Shown here: positions 1 through 9,029 of the stretch, in pieces
How positions within the stretch are numbered: the stretch's first letter is position 1
How the letters are laid out: each line of letters opens with the position of its first letter
NCBI GenBank assembly: GCA_945878775.1
Contig: CAMCUQ010000003.1
Span: 1-51,032 of the forward strand
DNA: 51,032 nucleotides
Direction of reading: 5' to 3'
DNA from: Chthonomonas calidirosea
Lineage (GTDB): Bacteria; Armatimonadota; Chthonomonadetes; Chthonomonadales; Chthonomonadaceae
Notes under the pieces: model-generated
The model's input: the letters and a program-made list of their open reading frames with translations, nothing else
Told to the model about the DNA's origin: nothing
The model's database searches: none
Position numbers and translations under genes: made by a program

Positions 1-906
1 GGTATCACTGGTGTCGAGTTGAATAACGAGATGTTCCTGGATGATAAACTTCAGATTGATCCAGCCAAGATCAAAGAGGTTCAGGATGCACTTGCGACCT
101 ACAAACTAACGCCTACCAACATGAACACCAATATCTGGACGCGTGCCTACTATCGTATGGGTGGCATCACCAACCCCGACGCAGGCAGGCGACAAGAGGC
201 TTTGGAATACTGCCTTCAGACGGTTGAGTTGGCAGACCTGCTGAATTGTCCCTCTTGTCAATTGTGGCCCGGATCGGACGGCTGGGATTATCACTTTGAG
301 GTGAACTATGGCAAACAACTGGATTGGTTCATTGATGGGTGTATCGCTATCGCGAAGAAGGCACAATCGCTAAACTTGAAGTTTGGCACAGAGGCAAAGC
401 AGAAGGAGCCACGCGAGGGAAATATGATCCTGAACACGACCGCTAAGGCAGCACTCGTGGCGAAAACGGTGAACGAAGCGGTTGGCGCGACGGTTATGGG
501 GGTTGTGATCGATTATGGACATGAGCAGATGGTTGGAAACCAACCCGCCGATAGCCTCTATCTCCTCAAACGTATTGGTGTTCCTATCGCAAACTTCCAC
601 ATCAACGCCGCGAAATACAACTCGAACGATGAAGATCGTGTGACCGGAACAGACGATATTTGGCGTTTGGCAGAGTTCTGCTACGCCGCTATCGACACAG
701 GATACGATGGGTGGTTTGGGGAAGATCAGTTTACATACCGCATGGAGCCAATCAAGGCGATGCTTTTGAGCAAGGAGCTTTTTGCGAATGCGATGAAGAA
801 GGCTCTTAAAATCTATGCTGTGAACGACAAGCTCGAAGTTGCACAGAAAACAGGGGATGCCGGAAACGTTATTGACGTTGTGAAACGTATTTTGAACAAC
901 GGCTAA
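1..906 (+). CDS. Xylose-isomerase-like TIM-barrel protein (5' end outside window)
   Basis: The reading frame is open from base 1, so the start lies upstream; 301 residues are visible. A TIM-barrel sugar isomerase/epimerase is indicated by acidic and histidine residues at the ends of successive strands: KFGTEAKQKEP (Glu ~131), VVIDYGHEQ (Asp ~171, His ~174), ANFHINAAK (His ~200) and WFGEDQF (Glu ~241). These match the spacing of the divalent-metal ligands in xylose isomerases, and QLWPGSDGWDYHF resembles the xylose isomerase substrate-site segment. The likely reaction is aldose-ketose isomerisation in the cytoplasm, but the true sugar cannot be read from the sequence. A TTG at position 19 is internal and not the start. 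A hairpin follows 20 bases after the stop. Confidence 0.72.
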   Translation, partial: GITGVELNNEMFLDDKLQIDPAKIKEVQDALATYKLTPTNMNTNIWTRAYYRMGGITNPDAGRRQEALEYCLQTVELADLLNCPSCQLWPGSDGWDYHFEVNYGKQLDWFIDGCIAIAKKAQSLNLKFGTEAKQKEPREGNMILNTTAKAALVAKTVNEAVGATVMGVVIDYGHEQMVGNQPADSLYLLKRIGVPIANFHINAAKYNSNDEDRVTGTDDIWRLAEFCYAAIDTGYDGWFGEDQFTYRMEPIKAMLLSKELFANAMKKALKIYAVNDKLEVAQKTGDAGNVIDVVKRILNNG

Positions 907-926
907 GGTTGCCAAACGCTACACTG

Positions 927-963
927 ACGCCCTCTCTACCCTTCTTGGGGTAGGGCAGGGCGT
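927..963 (+). terminator. Hairpin after the isomerase gene, possible weak terminator
   Basis: A 7-bp outer stem (ACGCCCT with AGGGCGT) and a 6-bp inner stem (CTACCC with GGGTAG) are separated by a small internal loop. The following bases are not a clean T tract, so termination would be weak. It ends 12 bases before the next start codon. Confidence 0.4.
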
Positions 964-975
964 TCGATTGTCTCT

Positions 976-1860
976 ATGCCCAATACCGAGAACACTTGTA
1001 CCCTTTCTATCGTCATCGTGAGCTGGAATACGCGCCAGATGCTTCTGGATGCGCTCGCCAGTATCTATGTGGCTCCGCCCAACTTTGAGTATGAGGTCTT
1101 TGTGATAGACAACGGCTCAAAGGATGGTAGCGCGGAAGCGGTTGCGCGTGAATACCCTCAAGTACAACTCACTGCGAACCAGGGGAACACGGGGTACGCA
1201 GAAGGAAATAACCAAGGGATTGAGAGGGCAAAGGGCAAATATATTTTGCTACTCAACCCAGACGTGATTCTGCCGAAAGGTGGATTGGAGAGAGCCGTCC
1301 GGTTTATGGAGGATCGCCCAAATGCGGGAGCCTTAGGGGTTCGCCAAGTCCATCCAGATGGCAAACTGCAACGCTCTGTGCGAGGGTTTCCTTCTCCCAT
1401 AGCAGTCTGGTGGGAGCTAATCGGTTTCACTCGCCTCTTCCCACAGAACCAAGAATTTGGGGCATACCGAATGACTTGGTTTAACTACGATAAGGTTCAA
1501 GAGGTGGATCAGCCCATGGGGACGTTTCTGCTTATGCGAGGTGACGTGGTACAGCAAGTGGGTGCGCTCGATCTTGCATTCCCTATCTTCTTTAATGAGG
1601 TTGACTGGTGTTTGAGGTGCAAGCGGGCAGGTTGGAAAATCTATTTCACTCCCGATGTGGAGATAATACACTATGGAGGCGCAAGTACGTCGCAGGTGGG
1701 TGCAGCAATGGCGTGGGAGTCGCGTCGGGGGCTTTTGGGCTTCTATGCAAAGCACTACCGCGCGATATGGCATTTGCCTCTACGGGTGCTCATTGCATTG
1801 CTCTCGTTTCCGTATGCGTGGTCACAGTCTAGGGCAAGGCGTGAAGGGAAGTCACTTTAA
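976..1860 (+). CDS. Glycosyltransferase family 2 (rhamnosyltransferase-like)
   Basis: A 294-residue GT-A-fold glycosyltransferase. The N-terminus TLSIVIVSWNT is the first nucleotide-binding strand. VIDNGSKDGS (~45) and the DxD-type LLNPDVIL (~93) bind the nucleotide-sugar and metal. The C-terminal FFNEVDWCLRCKRAGW (~205) matches the conserved ED-type acceptor motif, and there is no strong membrane segment. By family it transfers an activated sugar, often rhamnose, to a surface glycan at the cytoplasmic face. It directly abuts a second GT2 gene with zero intergenic bases, so the two are co-translated. Donor and acceptor are unknown. Confidence 0.88.
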   Translation: MPNTENTCTLSIVIVSWNTRQMLLDALASIYVAPPNFEYEVFVIDNGSKDGSAEAVAREYPQVQLTANQGNTGYAEGNNQGIERAKGKYILLLNPDVILPKGGLERAVRFMEDRPNAGALGVRQVHPDGKLQRSVRGFPSPIAVWWELIGFTRLFPQNQEFGAYRMTWFNYDKVQEVDQPMGTFLLMRGDVVQQVGALDLAFPIFFNEVDWCLRCKRAGWKIYFTPDVEIIHYGGASTSQVGAAMAWESRRGLLGFYAKHYRAIWHLPLRVLIALLSFPYAWSQSRARREGKSL

Positions 1861-2850
1861 ATGGACTCACCTGTGGACATATCGGTTATCATACTGAATT
1901 GGAACACGCGGGTGCTTCTGGAGCAGTCTCTGCGCTCATTACAACGCCCTCAACCCGATATCACGCTTGAGGTCATTGTTGTGGATAATGCTAGCGGAGA
2001 CGGCTCACGGGAGATGGTTGCAGAGAAGTTTCCAGATGTCATTTTGCATGTCAACCCGTATAATATGGGCTTTGGAGAGGGCAACAACAACGGCGCAAAG
2101 CTCGCAAAAGGACGCTATTTGCTCTTTCTGAACTCGGACACCGTTGTAGAGGAAGGGACTTTGACGCGAGTGGTGGAGTTTGGAGACGCAAACCCCACAG
2201 TGGGCATCATGGGACCAAAACTTCTGAATGAAGATGGCTCGTTGCAGTACTCCTGTCGTCGTTACCCCAACCTGCTCACGGGCTTTTTTCGTAATACTCC
2301 CTTGGGGCGACTCCTGCCGACGAATCGTTTTGCCTCAGATTATTTGATGAAAGAGTATGATCACGAGATGCCCCGTGATGTCGATTGGGTTTCGGGGGCA
2401 GCACTCGTGCTACGACGCGAACTTTACGATCAGATTGGTGCATTTGACGAGGCATTCTTTATGTATTGCGAGGATGTCGATCTTTGCTGGCGCGGAAATC
2501 ATGCCCCCTTACCAGTAGGTCTTCGCAACCTCTGTGAAGTGGTTGTTCCTTCCAATGTAAACGTTTTTAGCATAGGTTCTGAGGACGAAAAGCCCGTAGG
2601 AACATGGCGTGTGACCTATCTGCCCCAAGCAGTGATCTATCACTATATTGGGAAGAGTACCGATCAGGCTCCCACACGCATGACCTATGAGTTCCACAGA
2701 TCACAACATCTGTTTTATAAGAAACACTATCGTGCCTTTACCCCCTTGTGGGTTCGTCCCATCATCCCACTTGGCATTGCCCTGCGTGCCACTGGTCAGA
2801 TGGTGCGCTATCGCATTAACTACTATCGTCGCAAGTACCTGAATCACTAG
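1861..2850 (+). CDS. Glycosyltransferase family 2 (second of a pair)
   Basis: 329 residues with the same architecture as the preceding gene: SVIILNWNT at the N-terminus, VVDNASGDGS (~45), the DxD-like LFLNSDTVV (~93) and CEDVDLCWR (~205). After that motif the protein has a ~40-residue insertion before the conserved VIYHYIGKST segment. The ATG follows immediately on the previous stop codon, indicating translational coupling. Together with the downstream ligase this looks like part of a surface-polysaccharide or glycoprotein assembly locus. The specific linkage is unknown. Confidence 0.88.
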   Translation: MDSPVDISVIILNWNTRVLLEQSLRSLQRPQPDITLEVIVVDNASGDGSREMVAEKFPDVILHVNPYNMGFGEGNNNGAKLAKGRYLLFLNSDTVVEEGTLTRVVEFGDANPTVGIMGPKLLNEDGSLQYSCRRYPNLLTGFFRNTPLGRLLPTNRFASDYLMKEYDHEMPRDVDWVSGAALVLRRELYDQIGAFDEAFFMYCEDVDLCWRGNHAPLPVGLRNLCEVVVPSNVNVFSIGSEDEKPVGTWRVTYLPQAVIYHYIGKSTDQAPTRMTYEFHRSQHLFYKKHYRAFTPLWVRPIIPLGIALRATGQMVRYRINYYRRKYLNH

Positions 2851-2921
2851 AGGAATGTGGGAGTAGTTAGGCACATGGGCATCGTAACGGCATTAAAGAC
2901 TCCTCCTGAGAGGCACTACGC

Positions 2922-5150
2922 TTGAACACAAAACGCACTGACACCCCAGAATCACGATTGGCACTACAACCACTGGATTGGTGTGCTGTTGCCCTGCTTG
3001 CTCTTACGCTCTTCCTTGTACCCCTTACTGCCGGACATTTCGCGAACTCTTTAAACGGCTTTGGAATCGGAATGGACTACCAAATCGGCGTACCCTTGGC
3101 TTGGGTGCTGCCAGCTCTTGCAACGGTCGTTATCATTCTTCGCGAGTATCGACGGCCTGTCGCCATTGGCTCTATCTTTGGCGTGCGCGAAGGGGTGTTG
3201 CTTTTGACGGGTTGGGCATTGCTGTCTGTTTTGTTAAGTAATGGGAAGTTTTTCTGCTGGAATGCCTTTCTGACCCTGCTTGCAGGGCTACTCGTTTCTA
3301 CCCTTATATCCCGTCTCGGACGTGATCCTAAAGCGTGGTTGGTGCTTCTGGGGGTGCTTTTAGGGGTAGGGAGCCTTGTTTCTGTTCTCGGCATCATGGA
3401 GTATTTTGCGCAGAGAGTCCCTGAATGGCGCATCTTTGGCACATTCGCGAACCCTGACTTCCTTGCAGGCTATCTTTTACTTGGGATACCCATGGCTTTG
3501 GCGTCGTTTGTTGCCACAAAGGACAGTCGGGCAAGGTTGCTATTTGGCTTTGCCATCGCTCTTCAGACCTCAGCCCTCTTTCTAACGGGGTCGCGTGCGG
3601 GCATTCTGGCATTAGCGGGCGCGATAATCGTTTGGGTGGCTCTGTTGGCTTGGTCAGGAAAACTGCGGGGCGTTTTGAAGCCACTCGGTTTGGCATTGAG
3701 CATCTGTCTCGTTTTTGGGGTGATTGGCTTTGCGCCGTTACGGAACCGTGTCATTGGGCAGGCATCCAATGCGGTGGCGCAGCCCGCACAGTCTACAGCA
3801 CAAGCTGTCCAAGTGACGGCTGAGGCTCAGGGGCACTCTGCGGCATTTCGTCGCTGGACTTGGCAAGGTACGATTGATATGATCCGTAGTCGTGCCATTT
3901 TAGGGACAGGGTTTGGCTCCTATGAAATTGCCTATCCCAAGTACACATTGACGGCGTTTACCGCCCACGCACATAACGGGTATCTTCAGTGGACTTCTGA
4001 AACAGGTGTGCCAGGGGCACTTTTCCTGCTTTTTGCATTGGCGTCTCTAGCCGCTTTTGCTCTCTATGTGCTTCGGATTGCTGAAGGAACCACCGATGGT
4101 GAGACTCCTAAAGTAATGACATTTTCCGTTTTTCAAGAGCCTCGTGTGTTACTTGCAGGGGTTTTAGCTGCGGTTTCGGCTTCACTACTGCATAGCTTCA
4201 TCGATTCAGATTGGTATATCGTCGCCGTTTTGATCACCTTTCCTGCCGTTTTAGGGCTTTTGTTGGCTCTTTCCCGTGCGCTTGCGCCTTTAGCAACAAA
4301 TGAGCCAAGCCCTGCTTCCAAAGGGGAGTTTGCGTTAGGGGCAGTGGTGGTCTGTTTTCTTTTATGGCAAGGTTTTGCCCTCTATTCCTCTCGCCTCGCG
4401 TTCGTGTCTGGCTCCACCGCAAACGGTTTAGAAGTGGTACGTAGTCAGTTTCAGAATGCGGTAGCCCTTTTTCCTCGCGATCCCGAACCGACGCTGATTC
4501 TGGCAAGTATAGAACAACAGGGAGGGAATCTTCCAGAAGCCGAACGTCTTCTCGTGGGCGCGACGCAGATGGCTCCTTGTGGGAAAACCTTTTATCGATT
4601 GGCACAGTTTTATATGAAAACCACGCGCCTCGACGATGCGCTTCGTATGTTTGAAGAGGCGCGGAGCCGGGAACCACGGAACGTTCAGAATCTGCGTGCA
4701 TTAGGCGATGCCTACCGACAGGCGCATAAGCTGGAGGACGCGAAGCGAGTCTATGAAATTGTTACGGAGCTAGAGCGTGGGGTATATGGCAAAGTACGCG
4801 CCATGCCGGAGGTAATCGAAGCGGAGTTCGGGTACTCGCATATTGGCTTAGCCGATGTGGCTATGGAGGAAAAGGCTTTTGAAGAAGCCTTAAGCGCGTA
4901 TAGTGCCGCTGGTACGGTTTTTGGCGAGTATTGGGAACACCGAGATTGGGAGGCATATCGTGGTGTTCTACCACAAAAGCGCGTGGACTGGAGAACACGC
5001 TATCAATACCTGCTGGAGCAGATTGTGAAGGTGAAACGGCAATTGCGAAGAGATTCGGCAGCGGATGACGCGAAGCTTCAGAAGTTCTTAAAAGAGGCGG
5101 CAGAAGCACCGTCCCCAGAGACCGAGATGCAGACAGGAGGGCGCCAATAA
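2922..5150 (+). CDS. O-antigen ligase/polymerase (Wzy_C type) with C-terminal TPR domain
   Basis: 742 residues. The first ~465 form a polytopic membrane region of roughly 12 hydrophobic segments. The Wzy_C/O-antigen-ligase hallmark HAHNGYLQWTSETGVPG lies near residue 350, with a large loop in front of it. Residues ~500-640 contain tetratricopeptide repeats (PEPTLILASIEQQGG, LDDALRMFEEA, AHKLEDAKRVYE). The family joins lipid-linked glycans to an acceptor at the outer face of the inner membrane, and the TPR tail suggests a protein partner. The start is TTG, with GAGAGG (2909-2914) 7 bases upstream. The stop overlaps the next start as TAATG. The neighbouring GT2 pair supports a polysaccharide or glycosylation role. 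Confidence 0.82.
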   Translation: MNTKRTDTPESRLALQPLDWCAVALLALTLFLVPLTAGHFANSLNGFGIGMDYQIGVPLAWVLPALATVVIILREYRRPVAIGSIFGVREGVLLLTGWALLSVLLSNGKFFCWNAFLTLLAGLLVSTLISRLGRDPKAWLVLLGVLLGVGSLVSVLGIMEYFAQRVPEWRIFGTFANPDFLAGYLLLGIPMALASFVATKDSRARLLFGFAIALQTSALFLTGSRAGILALAGAIIVWVALLAWSGKLRGVLKPLGLALSICLVFGVIGFAPLRNRVIGQASNAVAQPAQSTAQAVQVTAEAQGHSAAFRRWTWQGTIDMIRSRAILGTGFGSYEIAYPKYTLTAFTAHAHNGYLQWTSETGVPGALFLLFALASLAAFALYVLRIAEGTTDGETPKVMTFSVFQEPRVLLAGVLAAVSASLLHSFIDSDWYIVAVLITFPAVLGLLLALSRALAPLATNEPSPASKGEFALGAVVVCFLLWQGFALYSSRLAFVSGSTANGLEVVRSQFQNAVALFPRDPEPTLILASIEQQGGNLPEAERLLVGATQMAPCGKTFYRLAQFYMKTTRLDDALRMFEEARSREPRNVQNLRALGDAYRQAHKLEDAKRVYEIVTELERGVYGKVRAMPEVIEAEFGYSHIGLADVAMEEKAFEEALSAYSAAGTVFGEYWEHRDWEAYRGVLPQKRVDWRTRYQYLLEQIVKVKRQLRRDSAADDAKLQKFLKEAAEAPSPETEMQTGGRQ

Positions 5151-5869
5151 TGCGCGTTGTGCGCCATGACCTGATTATTCCGAATCTGCCTCCCGCCTTG
5201 AAAGGGGCAACCCTCGCGCAACTTACCGATATTCACCGTTCCTGGTGCACCTCGGATGCTCTTATCAAAAAAGCGGTGGAGATCACGAATGCAGAAAAGC
5301 CTGCCATTATTGTCTTAACGGGGGACTTTGTGACAGGGAATAGGGCAGACATCGCGCCCTGCATGGAGATGCTTGCACCCCTCAAAGCCTTCTTGGGAAC
5401 CTATTTCATCTTGGGAAATCACGATTATACGACGGACGCCCCTGCCGTGACAAAGGCATTGGAGGGGATTGGGTTCCACTCACTGGTCAATAGGAACGTG
5501 TGCTTTGAAGAAGGGCTTTGGATGGTCGGGTTGGATGATGATAGGTGTGGTGTTCCTGACTATAGTCGGGCTTTGGAAGGGGTTCCTAGCGATGCCCATT
5601 TTATCGCTCTCTGTCATAACCCCGTGATGATGGAGTCGTTAGTGCAGTACGATTGTACGATACTCAGCGGTCATACTCACGGAGGGCAGATCGTGGTTCC
5701 TGTGCTCACTGCCGCAAAAATACGCCATATTGGCTCGAAGAACTATTGGGCAGGTTGGTATCAGTTAGGCAAGGCACGCACCTACGTAAGCCGTGGAATA
5801 GGGAACGTTGCCCTGCCACTACGCCTCTTTGCTCCCCCTGAAGTGACGTTTTTCACACTCCTACCATAA
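5150..5869 (+). CDS. Metallophosphoesterase (YaeI/YkuE-like)
   Basis: 239 residues with the full calcineurin-like metal-site series: LTDIH (Asp27, His29), LTGDF (Asp59), LGNHDY (Asn90, His91), ALCHNP (~155) and SGHTHGGQ (~174). This predicts a two-metal phosphodiesterase or phosphatase. Relatives named YaeI/YkuE act on lipid-linked phosphates such as UDP-diacylglucosamine or related lipids, but the substrate here is not determined. No N-terminal membrane anchor is visible. The ATG overlaps the ligase stop by one base (TAATG), so translation is coupled and a cell-envelope role is likely by context. Confidence 0.85.
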   Translation: MRVVRHDLIIPNLPPALKGATLAQLTDIHRSWCTSDALIKKAVEITNAEKPAIIVLTGDFVTGNRADIAPCMEMLAPLKAFLGTYFILGNHDYTTDAPAVTKALEGIGFHSLVNRNVCFEEGLWMVGLDDDRCGVPDYSRALEGVPSDAHFIALCHNPVMMESLVQYDCTILSGHTHGGQIVVPVLTAAKIRHIGSKNYWAGWYQLGKARTYVSRGIGNVALPLRLFAPPEVTFFTLLP

Positions 5870-5960
5870 CCTCTATCACGGCGAATACCCGCTTCTGCAT
5901 CGTACAATATATCCAACACACTACCCCGTAGTTTTACCGTTGTTGGAGCAATTCCCGAAA

Positions 5961-6754
5961 ATGCATAAGATTTTAAAAAGACTTGCCCTCGTCACTGTAT
6001 TTGCCCTTACGATACTCCTCTTCAGGACATCTGCTTCGGCATATACCTTCACCTTTGTTGGCAAAGGGGTGAATAGTCAAACGGGGAGTGTTTTGGCGGC
6101 ACAAGCGCAGTTCGATTATGATGGGGGAACCCAACTGCTGATCACGTTGTCCAATATTTCGGGTACAGGTGCACTCGCTCCCAGTGATGTTCTTGCGGCG
6201 GTTTTCTTCAACATGGACGAGAAAGACACAGCGACACCTCTTTTTGCAAAACTGGGCGCGAATTCCAAACTCCTCAATCCGCCTGGGAACTACAGCCTTG
6301 GCAAGGAGTGGGACTTTGAGCAGAAAAAAGGTATACTGAAATCGGCGAATACTGGGATAGGCGAATACTGGGATAGGCGAATACTGGGATAGGCGGGGCG
6401 GGTTTTGGCATATTTGGTCAAGGCAACTTTGATACCCCTGGCAATAACGTTCAAGGCTGGGAGTATGGCATTGTGAACGGTGTCGATCCAAAGGCGAACA
6501 AACTCACGCAGGCGACTTCCCTTGTGACGAACTCCCTCGTTTTCGGTTTCACGGTGAACAATGGCTTTAACTATAAGGAGCTGTCCGATGTCTATTTTCA
6601 GTTTGGCTCAAGCCTCTCAGACACCTTGCTGGAGGGAAAAGCGAGTCCCGGTATGCCCGGCGCGGTTCCCGAACCAGGTATGCTCTCTTTGCTCGCAGGA
6701 TTAGCCTCCACGGCACTATTTCCCGTGATCCGCCGAAAGATTTCGCGCATTTAA
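5961..6754 (+). pseudogene. PEP-CTERM sorted protein, frame broken by a 16-bp tandem repeat
   Basis: The N-terminal half has a signal peptide (KRLALVTVFALTILLF) and a beta-rich domain. It stops at 6390-6392 inside three tandem copies of a 16-bp unit. The C-terminal half continues in another frame to 6754 and carries the sorting signal VPEPGM, a hydrophobic helix and a basic end (IRRKISRI). Deleting two repeat copies in silico restores one continuous frame reading ANTGIGGAGFGIFGQGNF, which aligns with SNSGIGSNSFGGLFSSGNF of the adjacent paralogue. ATG 5961 is preferred over TTG 5940 because GGAG lies at 5945-5948 and the signal peptide follows. As sequenced, the product would be a truncated protein without its anchor. 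Confidence 0.85.
6345..6395 (+). repeat. Tandem repeat, 16-bp unit x 3.2
   Basis: Three exact copies of GCGAATACTGGGATAG occupy 6345-6360, 6361-6376 and 6377-6392, followed by GCG of a fourth. Copy number sets the reading frame of the PEP-CTERM gene. One copy leaves it open. Two copies shift it. Three or more always meet an in-frame TAG at the end of the third copy. Confidence 0.97.
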
Positions 6755-6771
6755 GACAAGAAAGATTAGAA

Positions 6772-6817
6772 CTGATATTTATATCAGGGTAAGAGTCGTG
6801 AGAATCTATCGTATAAT
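6772..6817 (+). promoter_or_regulatory. Palindrome and -10 element upstream of the second PEP-CTERM gene
   Basis: A perfect 16-base palindrome CTGATATTTATATCAG (6772-6787) lies 24 bases upstream of a consensus TATAAT (6812-6817). No good -35 hexamer is present, which would suit activator-dependent transcription with the palindrome as a protein site. That would leave a ~140-base leader before ATG 6963. This is inferred from sequence only. Confidence 0.4.
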
Positions 6818-6962
6818 ATAAGTAGTGTTCTTAGGGATATTGGTATTTTGTAGTACCTGTTACCCCCTTTCGACATAGAATAGACGCCAAGATGCAGTCT
6901 ATCAATGCAGACCGAGGCTTCGGTAGGGATCGACGACCTCTGTTATAGGAACTCCAATCAAC

Positions 6963-7739
6963 ATGATGGATTTGAAACGCACAACTCAACCCAGAACAAA
7001 ACTGCTTTGCATTCTATTCCTGCTGTCGCTCCTCTTTGTGGGCAGTGCTAAGCCAGGGAACGCGGCTTCGTTGTCGTTTTCCGTGGACGGTACAAACGCC
7101 GCAACCGGTACTTCACTCGTTGGCTGGGCAAACTTTGTATTGGATTCTCAAACCAATACACTCACCGTCCAAGTGATAAACGGCTCTGGGAATGCGGTTC
7201 AAACCACCGATATTCTTGGGGCAATTTTCTTTACAAACACAAACGGTAGCTCCATACTCACTCCGACTGGCGCAAGTAAAGGTCCCAATTCTTATGTGCG
7301 GAACCCACCTGCAACCTACAGTATTGGGCAGCAGTGGCAGTTCAAATCGGGGATTGCGGGACCTAGTGGCTCTAATTCAGGCATTGGAAGCAACTCTTTT
7401 GGTGGCTTGTTTTCCAGTGGAAACTTTGCGGCGAATGGTCAGAGCGTAAGCGGTATCAACTACGGTATTGCGAACGGTATCGACCAGAACGCTACTGCCG
7501 GTGTGAAGAACGCGGTTCTTATCCAAAACGAGGTAGATTTTAGCTTCACCGTTTCCAATGGTTTTTCCCTCGATAGCATTCGTGACGTCTATTTTCAGTT
7601 TGGCACGACGACCTCCGGACCGCGCCTCTTTGCAAACCTGAGCGTCCCTGAACCTGGAAGCATTGCACTCCTCATGACGATGGGTAGCAGTGGCTTATTA
7701 TTTGGTTTCCGACAGCGTCGATTACGCAAGCGAGCCTAA
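6963..7739 (+). CDS. PEP-CTERM sorting domain protein
   Basis: 258 residues. An N-terminal signal peptide (LLCILFLLSLLFVGSAKPGNAA) is followed by a Ser/Asn/Gly-rich beta-type ectodomain. The C-terminal exosortase signal has VPEPGS, a hydrophobic stretch and the basic end RQRRLRKRA. Exosortase would process it at the inner membrane for export, often together with extracellular polysaccharide. It is a paralogue of the broken upstream gene; shared blocks include NPPxxYSxGxxWxF, YGIxNGxD and DVYFQFG. Two ATGs (6963 and 6966) are possible, with AGGA about 12 bases upstream. No exosortase gene is in the window. The molecular function of the ectodomain is unknown. Confidence 0.85.
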   Translation: MMDLKRTTQPRTKLLCILFLLSLLFVGSAKPGNAASLSFSVDGTNAATGTSLVGWANFVLDSQTNTLTVQVINGSGNAVQTTDILGAIFFTNTNGSSILTPTGASKGPNSYVRNPPATYSIGQQWQFKSGIAGPSGSNSGIGSNSFGGLFSSGNFAANGQSVSGINYGIANGIDQNATAGVKNAVLIQNEVDFSFTVSNGFSLDSIRDVYFQFGTTTSGPRLFANLSVPEPGSIALLMTMGSSGLLFGFRQRRLRKRA

Positions 7740-8088
7740 TCGACGCCGCCGGTTGAAAAGCCTTTAGTGTCATCTTTCCCGCTCTGCCCCCTTTGTTTTT
7801 CGTGAAAGTTCCCACAGAACAAAAAAACTTTAGAATTCCCTCGTTTTTCTACCACTTTCGCTCATATTCCTATCGAAATCTGGCAAAGTATATGTCATAA
7901 TCTCTCCTTGAGAAACAGGGCAATGCCTTGTACTTCAAATCCAAAGCAGAGTGTGCTGAACCCCAAAAATCTCTGTTGCCTTCCAAACATTGCTAGCCAC
8001 CGCTGAAAGCGAAATTTAGCCGAGACTGTGACCCTTTTTGATGGTTAGTCTAACATCGTGAAAAAAGGCACAATTTCCGCGAAATCGC
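7740..8088. other. Intergenic stretch without recognisable genes
   Basis: About 350 bases between the PEP-CTERM gene and the respiratory-operon promoter. I see no ORF with a ribosome site, no tRNA and no convincing terminator hairpin; several short A/T homopolymers are present. Confidence 0.6.
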
Positions 8089-8118
8089 TTGACTTGATGG
8101 GATGAGATTGGTTATACT
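8089..8118 (+). promoter_or_regulatory. Sigma-70-type promoter of the ACIII/cox operon
   Basis: TTGACT (8089-8094) and TATACT (8113-8118) are separated by 18 bases, each matching 5 of 6 consensus positions. Transcription would start near 8125, giving a leader of about 124 bases before the actA ATG. No operator palindrome is obvious. Confidence 0.7.
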
Positions 8119-8248
8119 ACTAGCAATAGTGGATTTCAGAGGGCACAGTGCGCGTTATAGCGTACTTGCACTTGGGGAATCGCATACGCTGTGTACGGCT
8201 ACTTAGAATTGTTCCTATTGTCTTACCGTACTCACATGGAGCGCATCG

Positions 8249-8983
8249 ATGGCTCAAATCTTTCATTCTGGCTTTAATACCCTCGCGAAACTTAGCCTCG
8301 TTCTCGTGGTTGTTGGTCCCGTTGCAATTATCTGCACCGCCTCTGCCATTAGTCGATCTCCTCACAACACAAAAGTGGGCGCACCTCAAGACCAGCCGAT
8401 TCCTTTCAGTCACGAACACCACGTGAACGAACTCGGCATCGATTGTAGGTACTGCCACTCGAATGTAGAGAAGTCGGCACACGCGACCGTACCGCCCACC
8501 GAGACTTGTATGTCGTGCCATTCACAGATATGGACCAATAGCCCCTTATTGGAACCCCTACGTGAGAGCTACCGCACAAATACCCCCTTGAAGTGGACGC
8601 AGTTGAACAAGGTCCCTGAGTTTGTCTATTTCAACCACAGTATCCACGTCAACCGAGGCTTGAACTGTAATATTTGTCATGGTCCCGTGCAACAGATGCA
8701 ACTCGCGTATAAAGGCAAAGCTTTCTTTATGATCTGGTGTCTTAACTGCCACCGGGAACCGGAGAAATATGTTAATGATCGCGAGAAACTGTTCCAACTC
8801 TATGAGAAGGGACAGAAGGGCGCAGACAAAGACTACGGAAATGTGACTCCTGAAGAACGTGCCTTGTTGAATGGCGAAGAGTATCAACGTTCGCCCGAAG
8901 AGTTGGAGAGGGGCAAGCAATTGCTCGAAAAGTACGGAGTCAAGAAGAAGCAACTCGCCGACTGCTGGATTTGTCATCGCTAA
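8249..8983 (+). CDS. actA: Alternative complex III subunit ActA, pentaheme cytochrome c
   Basis: 244 residues with one N-terminal membrane segment (~12-34) and five CxxCH haem c motifs: CRYCH (66-70), CMSCH (87-91), CNICH (140-144), CLNCH (164-168) and CWICH (239-243). This is the ActA pattern in alternative complex III, the quinol:electron-acceptor oxidoreductase that replaces cytochrome bc1. The haems face the periplasm and move electrons from quinol towards cytochrome c or the oxidase. GGAG lies 7 bases before the ATG. It is the first gene of a 12-gene respiratory operon. Confidence 0.95.
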   Translation: MAQIFHSGFNTLAKLSLVLVVVGPVAIICTASAISRSPHNTKVGAPQDQPIPFSHEHHVNELGIDCRYCHSNVEKSAHATVPPTETCMSCHSQIWTNSPLLEPLRESYRTNTPLKWTQLNKVPEFVYFNHSIHVNRGLNCNICHGPVQQMQLAYKGKAFFMIWCLNCHREPEKYVNDREKLFQLYEKGQKGADKDYGNVTPEERALLNGEEYQRSPEELERGKQLLEKYGVKKKQLADCWICHR

Positions 8984-9029
8984 TCTCGCTTGAAATCGGC
9001 TCCCAATGTCGCATAGGTGTCAAAAAATC

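Noticed and set aside
370-915. 181-residue minus-strand ORF over the isomerase
   Set aside because: Shadow of the isomerase frame, which keeps all metal ligands.
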